A stretch of DNA of 64,000 nt from JAVVWB01 sp036652335 (GTDB taxonomy: Bacteria; Synergistota; Synergistia; Synergistales; Synergistaceae): positions 53,245 through 117,244 of the forward strand of contig JAVVWB010000006.1 in assembly GCA_036652335.1 (NCBI GenBank), in the 5' to 3' direction. A program made the position numbers and the translations under genes. The notes beneath the pieces were generated by a model. That model saw only the letters and a list, made by a program, of their open reading frames with translations, had not been told where the DNA came from and searched no databases. Numbering within the stretch: the first letter of the stretch is position 1; the number at the start of each line of letters is the position of its first letter. Below are positions 26,589 to 34,296 of the stretch, one piece after another.

Positions 26589-26624
26589 TACTTGCCGTTA
26601 TTACGGCACACCACCTTTCTATTT

Positions 26625-28868
26625 TTAACGTTTGTAGTTAACAAATACAGGAGAACTCCAAACGATGTTACCGTCTTTCTGTGTTACTTTTGTACGATAG
26701 ATGTTTAGTCCTTCCTTAACATCTTTGTCACAGTAAGTTGCTTTCATTTGTGTATGTTTTTCTTTTTCTGTTTCTATTTCATAACCTTCATTGGATATTT
26801 TTATTTTTCTGTTTACTTCTCCAACATTTATTGTTATATCTTCGTTAATTATGTCTTTTAGTGCTATTTTTGTTGTGTATTGAATGCTATCAAAGTAAAT
26901 TTCACATTCGTTTTCATTTTGTGGCATGATTTCTAGTATTACTCCGTCTTCATCCCCAGATGTTTTTGAGTTAAAGTTTACAACTTGTGATGTGCATGAC
27001 ATTATTCCATCATATAAACTGTCTACGGAGTAATTTTCTGCTGAGAGTATTTTGCCCTTGTTTATTCTTATCGAACCGTTCCATATTACAGACTTTTTCC
27101 TGTATCTAGTGCATACACCACTCCATGATATTTTTATTCTTTTTGTTTTTCTGTCATCGAGGTAATATTCGCTTTTTATTGTTTCGCAAAGGTCTAGCCC
27201 TCTATATATTTCTATTTTGTCTATTTGAGCTGTGCCTATTACATTTATGTCAATTTCAGGTAGTACAGATAGGTTTATTTCTTTGCCCATGATGAAACCA
27301 TTTACTTGGAAGTTAAGTATTATTCTTGATGATGTGGCAGCATAACATCTTCTTTCTTTGAATGCTTCCCATAGGGCTTCTTTTGTTAGTTCTTTTGCAT
27401 ATAGGGCTGTTAGTCCTGATTTGACGTCAAATGTAGCCCCAAAGTCTGTGTTTACAGATCCCATAGGATATGAGAGTCCGACTCTTGCTGTGTGGTCGTC
27501 ACTTGTTGCAATAAATCCAACTTTCATTTCTCTTTTTATTGCCTCTTCCATGAACCATTCAAATATTCCATGGTGGGAGTGCATTTCTACAAGTGATATT
27601 ATGTCTTTGTTATAGTAGTCAAAGTTTGCAAATCTTCCGCCTACGTGTGGAATTGCCATTACATCTTTTCTGCCTTTGAATTCTTTCCATAGTTCTGATA
27701 TTGGGTTTCTGTCGTTTTTACTACTGTCTGTTGTTTGTCCATTTTTAAAGAATTGACCTTCGTCCTGTGGCAACCAGTGTGAAGAACGATATATTTTTTC
27801 ATCATCTCCAAGATAGTAGATGTTGTGGTCTCCACCATTAGCCGTTATGCCTGACCATTCATACCCTAAAAATGTTATAAATTTACCTGGATTGTGATAT
27901 TTTTTCATAGCATTTTTTACAGCTTCCCAGTTTGCGTCTGAGACTTCAAAGTCATTTCCCTGCCACCCTGTAAAATCTAAACCTGCGACTTCTTTTGAGA
28001 ATGTAAGGACATCATCCATGGAACCAATTCCGCTTGCTTCTGCGTTTTGTCCATGCATGTCTCCCCAGAAGAGTTTATATTCATTATCTTTTATTGTTTT
28101 ACATGGATTGCTTTGTGCTGACATTTTATAGTCATCTATTGAGCCTGTTAATTTAAAGATTCCGTCTTTTTGTATTTTTCCTGTAAATACTTTTACACCT
28201 TTATCTTTTTCGTTGAATTCTATTGTGTTGTTTTCTATGTCAATTCCATCATGGTTCTGTATGTGCAGAGTGCCTATAAAGTCTTCGCACCTGTTACCAT
28301 AGTCATCTAACACACGCACTCTTATGTCAAATGTTTCGTCCTTTTTTACTGTCGATGGCAAGACGATATCAAAGTGTGAGCATATACCATTTTTGATATT
28401 AAGATATACGTGCTGATTTATTTCCTTGAAGGCATTTCCTCCGATTGAATCTATTGCAACAAATATTAGATGTTCTTTTTCTACTATTGTCTGTGTCAGT
28501 ATACCAAGAGAACCTTTTGATGTGTCACCCATGACGACTTCAACTTTGTCACCTTCTTTTAGGCAACCATTTTTTACACTTACTTTGAAGCAAGATTCAT
28601 ATGGGCGGAATCCGTGTGACTCTGAGACAAAAACATTTGCGTCTCCTGTTGTAGTTACAGTTGTGTAGCCAAGAGCTTTTTCATTTTCTGTGTTTATAGC
28701 TTGCCAATCTGTAACCCCACGTCTAAAGAATGAGATTGCACCACCATCATCTATTCCGTATTTTCCAACAGTGTATATAAGTCTTATTGTGTTCGGCATT
28801 CCAACGATAAGGTCTCCACCTTCTACAATGCATTCAAATGACCCCATGTATTCTTTTGTGTTATTCAT
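26625..28868 (-). CDS. DUF3604-domain protein, PHP-like putative metal hydrolase
   Basis: A 747-residue protein. Residues about 1-265 look like beta-rich domains. From about 270 it carries the DUF3604 pattern LFWGDMHGQNAEASG, then FLGYEWSG, GGDHNIYYL, AIPHVGGRF, VEMHSHHG and FIATSDDH. The repeated His/Asp motifs resemble a PHP-type metal centre. A beta-rich C-terminus follows. No signal peptide is seen, so it is probably cytoplasmic. Function is not established for the family; hydrolysis of a small organic substrate is inference. It is followed by the YfcC-type carrier and diverges from an SGNH hydrolase. GAGGAC precedes the ATG. Confidence 0.85.
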   Translation of the reverse strand: MNNTKEYMGSFECIVEGGDLIVGMPNTIRLIYTVGKYGIDDGGAISFFRRGVTDWQAINTENEKALGYTTVTTTGDANVFVSESHGFRPYESCFKVSVKNGCLKEGDKVEVVMGDTSKGSLGILTQTIVEKEHLIFVAIDSIGGNAFKEINQHVYLNIKNGICSHFDIVLPSTVKKDETFDIRVRVLDDYGNRCEDFIGTLHIQNHDGIDIENNTIEFNEKDKGVKVFTGKIQKDGIFKLTGSIDDYKMSAQSNPCKTIKDNEYKLFWGDMHGQNAEASGIGSMDDVLTFSKEVAGLDFTGWQGNDFEVSDANWEAVKNAMKKYHNPGKFITFLGYEWSGITANGGDHNIYYLGDDEKIYRSSHWLPQDEGQFFKNGQTTDSSKNDRNPISELWKEFKGRKDVMAIPHVGGRFANFDYYNKDIISLVEMHSHHGIFEWFMEEAIKREMKVGFIATSDDHTARVGLSYPMGSVNTDFGATFDVKSGLTALYAKELTKEALWEAFKERRCYAATSSRIILNFQVNGFIMGKEINLSVLPEIDINVIGTAQIDKIEIYRGLDLCETIKSEYYLDDRKTKRIKISWSGVCTRYRKKSVIWNGSIRINKGKILSAENYSVDSLYDGIMSCTSQVVNFNSKTSGDEDGVILEIMPQNENECEIYFDSIQYTTKIALKDIINEDITINVGEVNRKIKISNEGYEIETEKEKHTQMKATYCDKDVKEGLNIYRTKVTQKDGNIVWSSPVFVNYKR

Positions 28869-28974
28869 TTTTGTCCTCTTTTCGTGGCTTATGTTTGTTT
28901 ATTTATATTTATACTATATTTGTTGTTCGTGTTTTTATTTATCACATTTTGCTATGATACTATAGTGTAGTGCT

Positions 28975-28998
28975 TTTTGAATAGTCTTATATTCAAAA
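28975..28998. repeat. Inverted repeat between the DUF3604 and SGNH genes
   Basis: TTTTGAAT (28975-28982) and complement ATTCAAAA (28991-28998) with an 8-base spacer, in the 233-base divergent intergenic region. It could be an operator; no regulator gene is nearby. The rest of the region is AT-rich with no clear promoter. Confidence 0.35.
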
Positions 28999-29101
28999 TA
29001 TAGTCTAATTTTTATTAAATGGATTTTTTCCAAAGATTATTGATATATTGAGATTGGGTTTTTAATATATAATATAGGTAAGTTCTTTTACGGAGGTTAT
29101 T

Positions 29102-29725
29102 ATGAAGAAAATTTTATGCTTTGGAGATTCTAATACTTATGGATTTGTGCCTGCGGGGAGAGGGGCAAGGTTTGACTTTGATGTACGTTATACAGGCGTT
29201 ATGGCTGAAATTTTAAAGGAACGTTTTGTAGTTTTAGAAGAGGGTTTTAATGGCAGGACAACTATTTTTAATGATTATATTAAGGGCAGAAATGGACTTG
29301 AGAGGGTAGCAGAATGTATTACACCTCATAACCCTATAGATATTTTTGTCATTATGCTTGGCACAAATGACACAAAGACAAAGTTTCATGCTACAGAGTC
29401 TATTATCACTAACGGCATTGAGAGAGTTATTGACAAAGCTCTTACTGTGTTACCACCTATTGCAAAAATTGTATTAGTTGCTCCACCTCATTTGGGCGAA
29501 AATGTGTGGAGACCTTTTAGTAATATTGATTTTTCTGAGCAATCATATAGGACTGCTCGTAAATTAGGACCCATGTATAGAGAGCTTGCAAATAGGAGAA
29601 ATTTCCTTTTCCTTGATGCCTCTATGATTGTAGAATCTAGCAAACAAGATATGGTCCATTTAGACACCGATGCTCATAAAATCTTAGGAACAGCTTTAGC
29701 TGATTTAATTTTTAAAAATTTTTAA
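29102..29725 (+). CDS. SGNH/GDSL-family hydrolase (arylesterase-like)
   Basis: A 207-residue esterase-type enzyme. Block I GDSNTYGF has nucleophile Ser10. The EGFNGRTT block carries Gly, block III is MLGTNDTK with Asn, and the C-terminal VHLDTDAHKIL supplies Asp and His of the triad. The FNGRTT and GTNDTK forms resemble the arylesterase/acyltransferase of Mycobacterium smegmatis. No signal peptide is visible. ACGGAGGT precedes the ATG. It is divergent from the DUF3604 gene and convergent with the DUF6282 gene, so it may belong to the same catabolic island. Confidence 0.88.
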   Translation: MKKILCFGDSNTYGFVPAGRGARFDFDVRYTGVMAEILKERFVVLEEGFNGRTTIFNDYIKGRNGLERVAECITPHNPIDIFVIMLGTNDTKTKFHATESIITNGIERVIDKALTVLPPIAKIVLVAPPHLGENVWRPFSNIDFSEQSYRTARKLGPMYRELANRRNFLFLDASMIVESSKQDMVHLDTDAHKILGTALADLIFKNF

Positions 29726-29746
29726 TTTATTTTATTGTTATTATGT

Positions 29747-29783
29747 AAAAGACGTGGTGTTTTCGCACCACGTCTTTTTTTAA
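29747..29783. terminator. Bidirectional terminator between the SGNH and DUF6282 genes
   Basis: Perfect 13-bp stem AAAAGACGTGGTG (29747-29759) with complement (29766-29778) and a 6-base loop, followed by T on the plus strand and A before it. It touches the stop codon of the minus-strand gene. Confidence 0.9.
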
Positions 29784-30688
29784 TTGTTTATTATTTTATC
29801 AGGATTTAGGTTTATCATTTGATTAAGTTCTTCTTCTGTTATTCCTTCTTTTTTTAGAAGCTTAATAAAGGTTTTCATCCCCTGTGGTGGATCTTCATTT
29901 TGTTTTTGCCCTAAATCAGTAGTTAGTATTGTTTTTTCAGCTCCGACAGCTTTTATTTGTTCTATTATTTTTTGTATGGGTAAGTTGTCAATGAGCATTA
30001 GCCCGTAGCTTTGTTCTGCATAGACACCATTATAGGATGTTAGTGCTTTTATATCACTACAAGATAGTGCTGTCGCATCATATAGCGGGTGTGTTAGTAT
30101 TATTTTTTTTACACCATGTGATACAGCGTTAGGTACTAACCATAGTATTTCATCTTTTGTTAAATGACCAGTTGCAAGCGTTAGGTTTTGTTCTGCAATT
30201 ATTTTTATTACCTTTTCTGTTTCTTGTTTTGTTTTTTCATTAAGTATGTATATAGGTTCTATTTCATTTAAGGGAGAACTCGCAGGTGACATTATGCCGT
30301 CTGTCCATTCCGCCGGAATATCGTATGTTTGCCCATGTTCCCTTTGCATTTCAATGTGACCTTTTGCATGAATTGTCGGCATCCATACTATGCTTAGGCA
30401 TGGTTTCCCTTGATACTTAAGCGATGCTGAGGAAGCAACCGCATAGTGGTTTATTCCTCCTTGATAGTGGTTTAGCACTAGAGAGCCATGTAGTTTTCCA
30501 GCACCATGTTTCTTTGATGAGTATGACCATGGAACAGTCGAGAAAAAGTGTGATTTAGCAACAATTCCCCTGACGTTATTTTTATTTGCCATTTCGTCCA
30601 GTTCCATGAAGTCATATTTTCTTTCAATTCCTTCCGGGCCACAGTGAACGTGTAGGTCATAAAAATTACAGTCTATGTTTTCTATCAT
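29780..30688 (-). CDS. DUF6282-family amidohydrolase-like protein
   Basis: A 302-residue protein with an amidohydrolase-superfamily metal-site pattern: His13 and His15 in FYDLHVHCGPE, Lys45 and His47 in GIVAKSHFF, then ATGHLTKDE, ILTHPLYDA and ILTTDLGQ near the C-terminus (two more His and an Asp). This layout fits a TIM-barrel hydrolase with one or two metals. Substrate is unknown. Its ATG overlaps the stop of the symporter gene (TAATG), so the two are translationally coupled, suggesting that the symporter brings in its substrate. Confidence 0.78.
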   Translation of the reverse strand: MIENIDCNFYDLHVHCGPEGIERKYDFMELDEMANKNNVRGIVAKSHFFSTVPWSYSSKKHGAGKLHGSLVLNHYQGGINHYAVASSASLKYQGKPCLSIVWMPTIHAKGHIEMQREHGQTYDIPAEWTDGIMSPASSPLNEIEPIYILNEKTKQETEKVIKIIAEQNLTLATGHLTKDEILWLVPNAVSHGVKKIILTHPLYDATALSCSDIKALTSYNGVYAEQSYGLMLIDNLPIQKIIEQIKAVGAEKTILTTDLGQKQNEDPPQGMKTFIKLLKKEGITEEELNQMINLNPDKIINN

Positions 30689-32187
30689 TAGTCGGAGTAT
30701 TCTCCTTTTATTCCGTTATCATATGCATCGTTTATTTCTTTAAGGTATTTATGGAAACGATTCTGACTTGTTTCGTTTGGTGCTTCTGTAAAGAAGCTTA
30801 CTGTTACAAATGTTATTGTGTTAAAAATTAGTCCCCAAACTCCACTTGTTATCCCAGCCGGTGCTTTGTAGATAAACTGTGTTATTAGTAGTGCAAGGAC
30901 ACCAGCTATTATTCCAAGTATTGCTCCCTTTTTTGTTCCTCGTGGCCAATAGAGAGCACCTATAAGTGCAGGCATTATCTGTAAGCAACCACCCAGAGCA
31001 ATTGTTACGATTGCTACAAGAAGAGTACGTGTGAGCTGTGACATTAGAAGGGCAATACATGAGATTACAACAATTGCGATTTTACCCATAAAGAGAGACT
31101 GTGCATCTGTCGCTTTTTTGTTAATAAATTCTTTGTATATGTCTATGGTGAAGACAGAGCTAGATACGTGTAGCTGTGAGTCAGCTGAAGACATTGAAGC
31201 GGCAAGAGCTCCTGACATTATCAAGCCTGTAAGTACAGGTGATGCGAATGTAGCAAGCATTGCAGGAAGTATCATGTCTGGTCGTTCTATAACTGGCATA
31301 CTTAGTTTTCCGCAAAATGCAATTATGAAGATTGGCACGTAGAAAAATATTAGGTATATAGGTGATGTTACTGCAAGCCACTTCAACATTTTAGGACTTT
31401 TTACAGAGTAGAACCTCTGAAATGATGGTGGGTATATAGAAATTCCAAATAGTGATAGGAATGTAGTCATATATACTGGCCAATATTCAGCAGGTATTAG
31501 TAATTTTTCAGGAATTTCTGTTGCAACTCTGTGCATCAATACGGTCCAGTTAAGCGTACCTGTTACATTACCAAGCACTACAGCTCCAGCTATCCAAACT
31601 AGGAATATCATGAGTAGTCCCTGTAGTGTGTCTGTCCATGCAACAGCTCTGAAACCACCAAGTAGTATGTAGCTTATCATTACTACATATAGAATTAGAG
31701 TTCCCGCAAGAAATGATACTTTGCCTCCAGTTACCGCAGAAAAGATGAGTCCACCACCCATAATTTGTGACTGAAGGTAAGGAATTAAAAATACAAGGTT
31801 TACTATTGCAACAAGCATTTTTAGCACTCTGCTCTGGTAGTAGTCTGAGAGTAAGTCCGCTTGAGTCATGAAGTTGTATTTTTTACCAAGATACCAAACA
31901 GGTCGACCTATGAAGTAAATCATCATGGGGCTTACTACACAAGATGTGAATACAGCAAAAAATGATATTCCTCTTGAGTAAATTTGTCCTGCTGCACCAA
32001 GAAATGCAAAACTACTGTGAAATGTAGCAACATAAGTAAAATATGATACAAATAGTCCAATAGAACGCCCACCCACATAGTAGTCTTCAAGTGTACCAAC
32101 AGATTTAGTCCTTCCGAGGACTCCAATCATTATTACAATTAGGCAATATACCGCTATGATACTTAATATTATTATCCAATCAGGCAT
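30688..32187 (-). CDS. Sodium:solute symporter family protein
   Basis: A 499-residue member of the SSS family with about 13 membrane helices. Typical features: DYYVGGRSIG near residue 35, the GGFRAVAWTDTLQGLLM block after helix 5, and ALAASMSSADSQLHVSSS around helix 8 carrying the Na+-site serines. Substrates in the family include sugars, amino acids, pantothenate and carboxylates; the one here is not known. ATG 32187 follows GGAGGG; an upstream in-frame ATG at 32217 overlaps the preceding gene. It is the middle gene of a three-gene operon with a small DUF3311-like partner and the DUF6282 protein. Confidence 0.9.
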   Translation of the reverse strand: MPDWIIILSIIAVYCLIVIMIGVLGRTKSVGTLEDYYVGGRSIGLFVSYFTYVATFHSSFAFLGAAGQIYSRGISFFAVFTSCVVSPMMIYFIGRPVWYLGKKYNFMTQADLLSDYYQSRVLKMLVAIVNLVFLIPYLQSQIMGGGLIFSAVTGGKVSFLAGTLILYVVMISYILLGGFRAVAWTDTLQGLLMIFLVWIAGAVVLGNVTGTLNWTVLMHRVATEIPEKLLIPAEYWPVYMTTFLSLFGISIYPPSFQRFYSVKSPKMLKWLAVTSPIYLIFFYVPIFIIAFCGKLSMPVIERPDMILPAMLATFASPVLTGLIMSGALAASMSSADSQLHVSSSVFTIDIYKEFINKKATDAQSLFMGKIAIVVISCIALLMSQLTRTLLVAIVTIALGGCLQIMPALIGALYWPRGTKKGAILGIIAGVLALLITQFIYKAPAGITSGVWGLIFNTITFVTVSFFTEAPNETSQNRFHKYLKEINDAYDNGIKGEYSD

Positions 32188-32191
32188 TATC

Positions 32192-32416
32192 TTAATCCCT
32201 CCAAAGTTTCCATGCACATATTATCCCAAATATTATCATTAGAGTGTAGGCACTCCAAAAATAGAATAGGCTAAATGGGACTCCGAATATAAATGGGTAT
32301 ATTTTCTGCCCGGCCCACGCACCTATTGGGTAGTTTACCAAGGAAAATAGAAGTAACCATATAAATGAAAATATTATGATAAGTCTTTTCCTTGATTTTA
32401 GATTTTGTTCTTTCAT
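32192..32416 (-). CDS. Small two-helix membrane protein, DUF3311-like symporter partner
   Basis: A 74-residue protein with two hydrophobic segments (about 12-33 and 43-68) joined by IYPFIFGVPFSLFYFW. The P-x-x-x-G-x-P-F pattern is like DUF3311 and similar short subunits often encoded just before SSS symporters. It ends 4 bases before the chosen symporter ATG and has an AAGGAGATG site. The role as an accessory or small subunit of the symporter is inferred from position. Confidence 0.65.
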   Translation of the reverse strand: MKEQNLKSRKRLIIIFSFIWLLLFSLVNYPIGAWAGQKIYPFIFGVPFSLFYFWSAYTLMIIFGIICAWKLWRD

Positions 32417-32490
32417 TTTTACATCTCCTTCATTGTGTAGCGGTATTTATTTAAGTTTTAACAAAATGGGTTTTGTGTTGTGTTTTAGAG

Positions 32491-33156
32491 TTATATAAGT
32501 AGTAGTGATACCGTTATGTAGTGGCAAAAAGTTCCTGCCATTACAAATATGTGAAATAGTTCATGAGAACCAAACCATGATAGGTTTATCTGCGGTTTTT
32601 CAAAACCATATATAAGTGATCCAGCTGTGTATAGTATCCCACCACTTACAAGCCAGAATATTCCCCAGAAATGGAGTGAAGATACAAGAGGAGGTAGGGC
32701 AAATATTGAGACCCAGCCCATTGCAACATAGAGTCCACATGATATCCATTGGGGAGCATTCATCCAGAATATCTTCATTAAAAATCCTAAAAGAGAGGAT
32801 GCACACACTATGCAGAGTAACCATATCCCTATAGTTTTTCCTGCAAGTGCTATTGCACATATAGGTGTGTAGGTACCACTTATAAGCACAAATATTGCCA
32901 TGTGATCTATCCTTTGTGTTATTCCCTTTATTCTTTCTTTTGTTCCATCTATCCAGTGGTATGTTGCGCTAGATAAGTACAAAACTAGCATACTAACCCC
33001 AAATATTATTATTGAAATGGGCTTATATATTTTGTCATTCCAGTCAACCATGGTAAGTAGTCTTATTGTTCCAAGTAGGGCTAGTACTGCACCTATCATG
33101 TGAGTAACCGAACTTGTTATTTCTTTTTTATCTGGACTCATAAAAAATTTAAACAT
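32491..33156 (-). CDS. Hemolysin III family (TrhA/YqfA, PAQR-like) membrane protein
   Basis: A 221-residue seven-helix membrane protein. Family residues are visible: EITSSVTHMIGA at the start, SSATYHWIDG, RIDHMAIFVLISGTYTP, and the C-terminal SHELFHIFVMAGTFCHY, which supplies the His residues of the putative zinc site. Relatives are linked to membrane homeostasis; the name hemolysin is historical. It is transcribed alone from a good promoter. Confidence 0.9.
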   Translation of the reverse strand: MFKFFMSPDKKEITSSVTHMIGAVLALLGTIRLLTMVDWNDKIYKPISIIIFGVSMLVLYLSSATYHWIDGTKERIKGITQRIDHMAIFVLISGTYTPICAIALAGKTIGIWLLCIVCASSLLGFLMKIFWMNAPQWISCGLYVAMGWVSIFALPPLVSSLHFWGIFWLVSGGILYTAGSLIYGFEKPQINLSWFGSHELFHIFVMAGTFCHYITVSLLLI

Positions 33157-33210
33157 TTTTTCACGACCTTGCGTGTTTTATTGGTAGAGAAATTCTATGT
33201 ACATTTTCAA

Positions 33211-33239
33211 ATTTTAACAGTTGTGAAGTTCTTTTTCAA
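33211..33239 (-). promoter_or_regulatory. Promoter of the hemolysin III-family gene
   Basis: Minus-strand -35 TTGAAA (33234-33239), 17-base spacer, -10 TAAAAT (33211-33216); each matches in 5 of 6 positions. It lies 55 bases ahead of the start codon. Confidence 0.7.
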
Positions 33240-33244
33240 TTATT

Positions 33245-33288
33245 ACAGTAATTGTTTAATTAGTTAAAGTTATAGGAAAAATTACTGT
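33245..33288. repeat. Perfect 9-bp inverted repeat upstream of the hemolysin III promoter
   Basis: ACAGTAATT (33245-33253) and complement AATTACTGT (33280-33288), 26-base spacer. It lies between the tRNA terminator and the hemolysin III promoter. It may be a regulator site; no known consensus is recognised. Confidence 0.4.
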
Positions 33289-33298
33289 CTATTTAAGA

Positions 33299-33324
33299 CA
33301 AAAAAGCCCGGTCTATTGACCGGG
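33299..33324 (-). terminator. Terminator of the tRNA cluster
   Basis: Perfect 7-bp stem CCCGGTC/GACCGGG (33307-33313 with 33318-33324) with a 4-base loop, followed on the minus strand by C and six T. It lies 12 bases beyond the tRNA-Met 3' end. Confidence 0.92.
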
Positions 33325-33335
33325 TGTGTATTTCA

Positions 33336-33412
33336 TGGTGGCGCTGACTGGATTTGAACCAGTGACCTGTCGGGTATGAACCGAATGCTCTAGCCAGCTG
33401 AGCTACAGCGCC
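33336..33412 (-). tRNA. tRNA-Met (CAT), elongator type
   Basis: 77 bases including an encoded CCA. The acceptor stem GGCGCTG/CAGCGCC, the D arm and the T arm are complete, and the anticodon loop TTCATAC gives CAT. Position 1 pairs with 72, unlike the initiator. One mismatch sits at the base of the anticodon stem (27-43). A lysidine-type tRNA-Ile2 also reads CAT and is not excluded by eye. Confidence 0.92.
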
Positions 33413-33414
33413 GT

Positions 33415-33491
33415 TGGTTGCGGGGACAGGATTTGAACCTATGACCTTCGGGTTATGAGCCCGACGAGCTGCCGTACTGCTCCACCCCGCG
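33415..33491 (-). tRNA. Initiator tRNA-fMet (CAT)
   Basis: 77 bases including CCA. Begins CGCGGGGTGGAGCAG, with the diagnostic C1-A72 mismatch and the GGG/CCC pairs in the anticodon stem around loop CTCATAA. These are the features of formyl-methionine initiator tRNAs. Confidence 0.97.
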
Positions 33492-33501
33492 ATGAGTGTT
33501 A

Positions 33502-33587
33502 TGGTGCCGAGAGCGGGATTTGAACCCGCACGAACTTGCGTTCGCAGGATTTTAAGTCCCGTGCGTCTACCTTTCCGCCACCCCGGC
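33502..33587 (-). tRNA. tRNA-Leu (TAA)
   Basis: 86 bases including CCA, with the long variable arm of class II tRNAs. The anticodon loop CTTAAAA gives TAA. First of three tRNAs in the transcript (Leu, fMet, Met). Confidence 0.96.
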
Positions 33588-33598
33588 TAACAGAAGAC

Positions 33599-33626
33599 AT
33601 TATAGCAATATTTTTCTATACGTCAA
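33599..33626 (-). promoter_or_regulatory. Strong promoter of the tRNA cluster
   Basis: Minus-strand -35 TTGACG (33621-33626), 16-base spacer, extended -10 TGCTATAAT (core 33599-33604). It overlaps the last codons of nth. Spacing to tRNA-Leu is about 11 bases from the -10. Confidence 0.85.
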
Positions 33627-34296
33627 GTGTTTTTACGAAAACGCAGTATTTTTTTAACGGGCATTCATTGCATTTAGGTTTTTTTGCGTTACATATGTGC
33701 CTACCATGTTCTATGAGGTTTAGATGTGCTCCTCCGAAGCGTTCCTGTGGTAGAGTCGCTTCCAAGTATTCCTGTATTTTATCTGGAGGTGTTTTCTCTC
33801 CAGCCCAACCAAGACGCTTACTTATCCTTGCTAGATGTGTGTCTACTGGAAAAGCTGGTTTTCCTAAATCAAATACCATTACGACTCCAGCAGTTTTTAT
33901 TCCTATTCCAGGTAAAGATGTAAGAAAGCTCCTTATTTCTTCAGACTCCCAGTTACATAGTTCTTTTATTGAATATTTACCAAATTTTTCTTTTATTGTA
34001 TCCAGTACTATTTTCATTCTTGAGGATTTAGATTCACCTAGTCCAGCTACTTTGATACATTCTTTTATTTCTTCTTTCGTTGCATTTGCTACTTGTTCCC
34101 ATGTAGGGAATTTCGTTCTTAGTCTGTCATAAGCCTTGTCTCTGTTTATGTCATTTGTATTTTGAGAAAGCAATGTCAGTATTAAATCATCTAGTGGCTC
34201 TTCAAACAAGGGAACTATTGATGGAATGTCTGCTTCGTGTTGCCACCGTTCTTCCAAAAGATCCAAAATTTTTTGATAATTCTTAGGCTTTTTCAT
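33616..34296 (-). CDS. nth: Endonuclease III-like DNA glycosylase/AP lyase
   Basis: Base-excision repair enzyme for oxidised pyrimidines. The 226-residue protein has the helix-hairpin-helix LPGIGIKTAGVV with catalytic Lys134, Asp152 in PVDTHLARI, and the 4Fe-4S cluster cysteines 202, 209, 212 and 218 in the classical C-x6-C-x2-C-x5-C spacing. Its ATG overlaps the stop of the Lon-like gene (TAATG), so they are coupled. Its 3' end overlaps the tRNA promoter. Confidence 0.94.
   Translation of the reverse strand: MKKPKNYQKILDLLEERWQHEADIPSIVPLFEEPLDDLILTLLSQNTNDINRDKAYDRLRTKFPTWEQVANATKEEIKECIKVAGLGESKSSRMKIVLDTIKEKFGKYSIKELCNWESEEIRSFLTSLPGIGIKTAGVVMVFDLGKPAFPVDTHLARISKRLGWAGEKTPPDKIQEYLEATLPQERFGGAHLNLIEHGRHICNAKKPKCNECPLKKYCVFVKTLDV

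Noticed and set aside
33336..33587. tRNA cluster as an integration site for a mobile element
   Set aside because: The three tRNAs are followed by a clean terminator and an ordinary hemolysin III-family gene. No partial tRNA copy or integrase is visible nearby.
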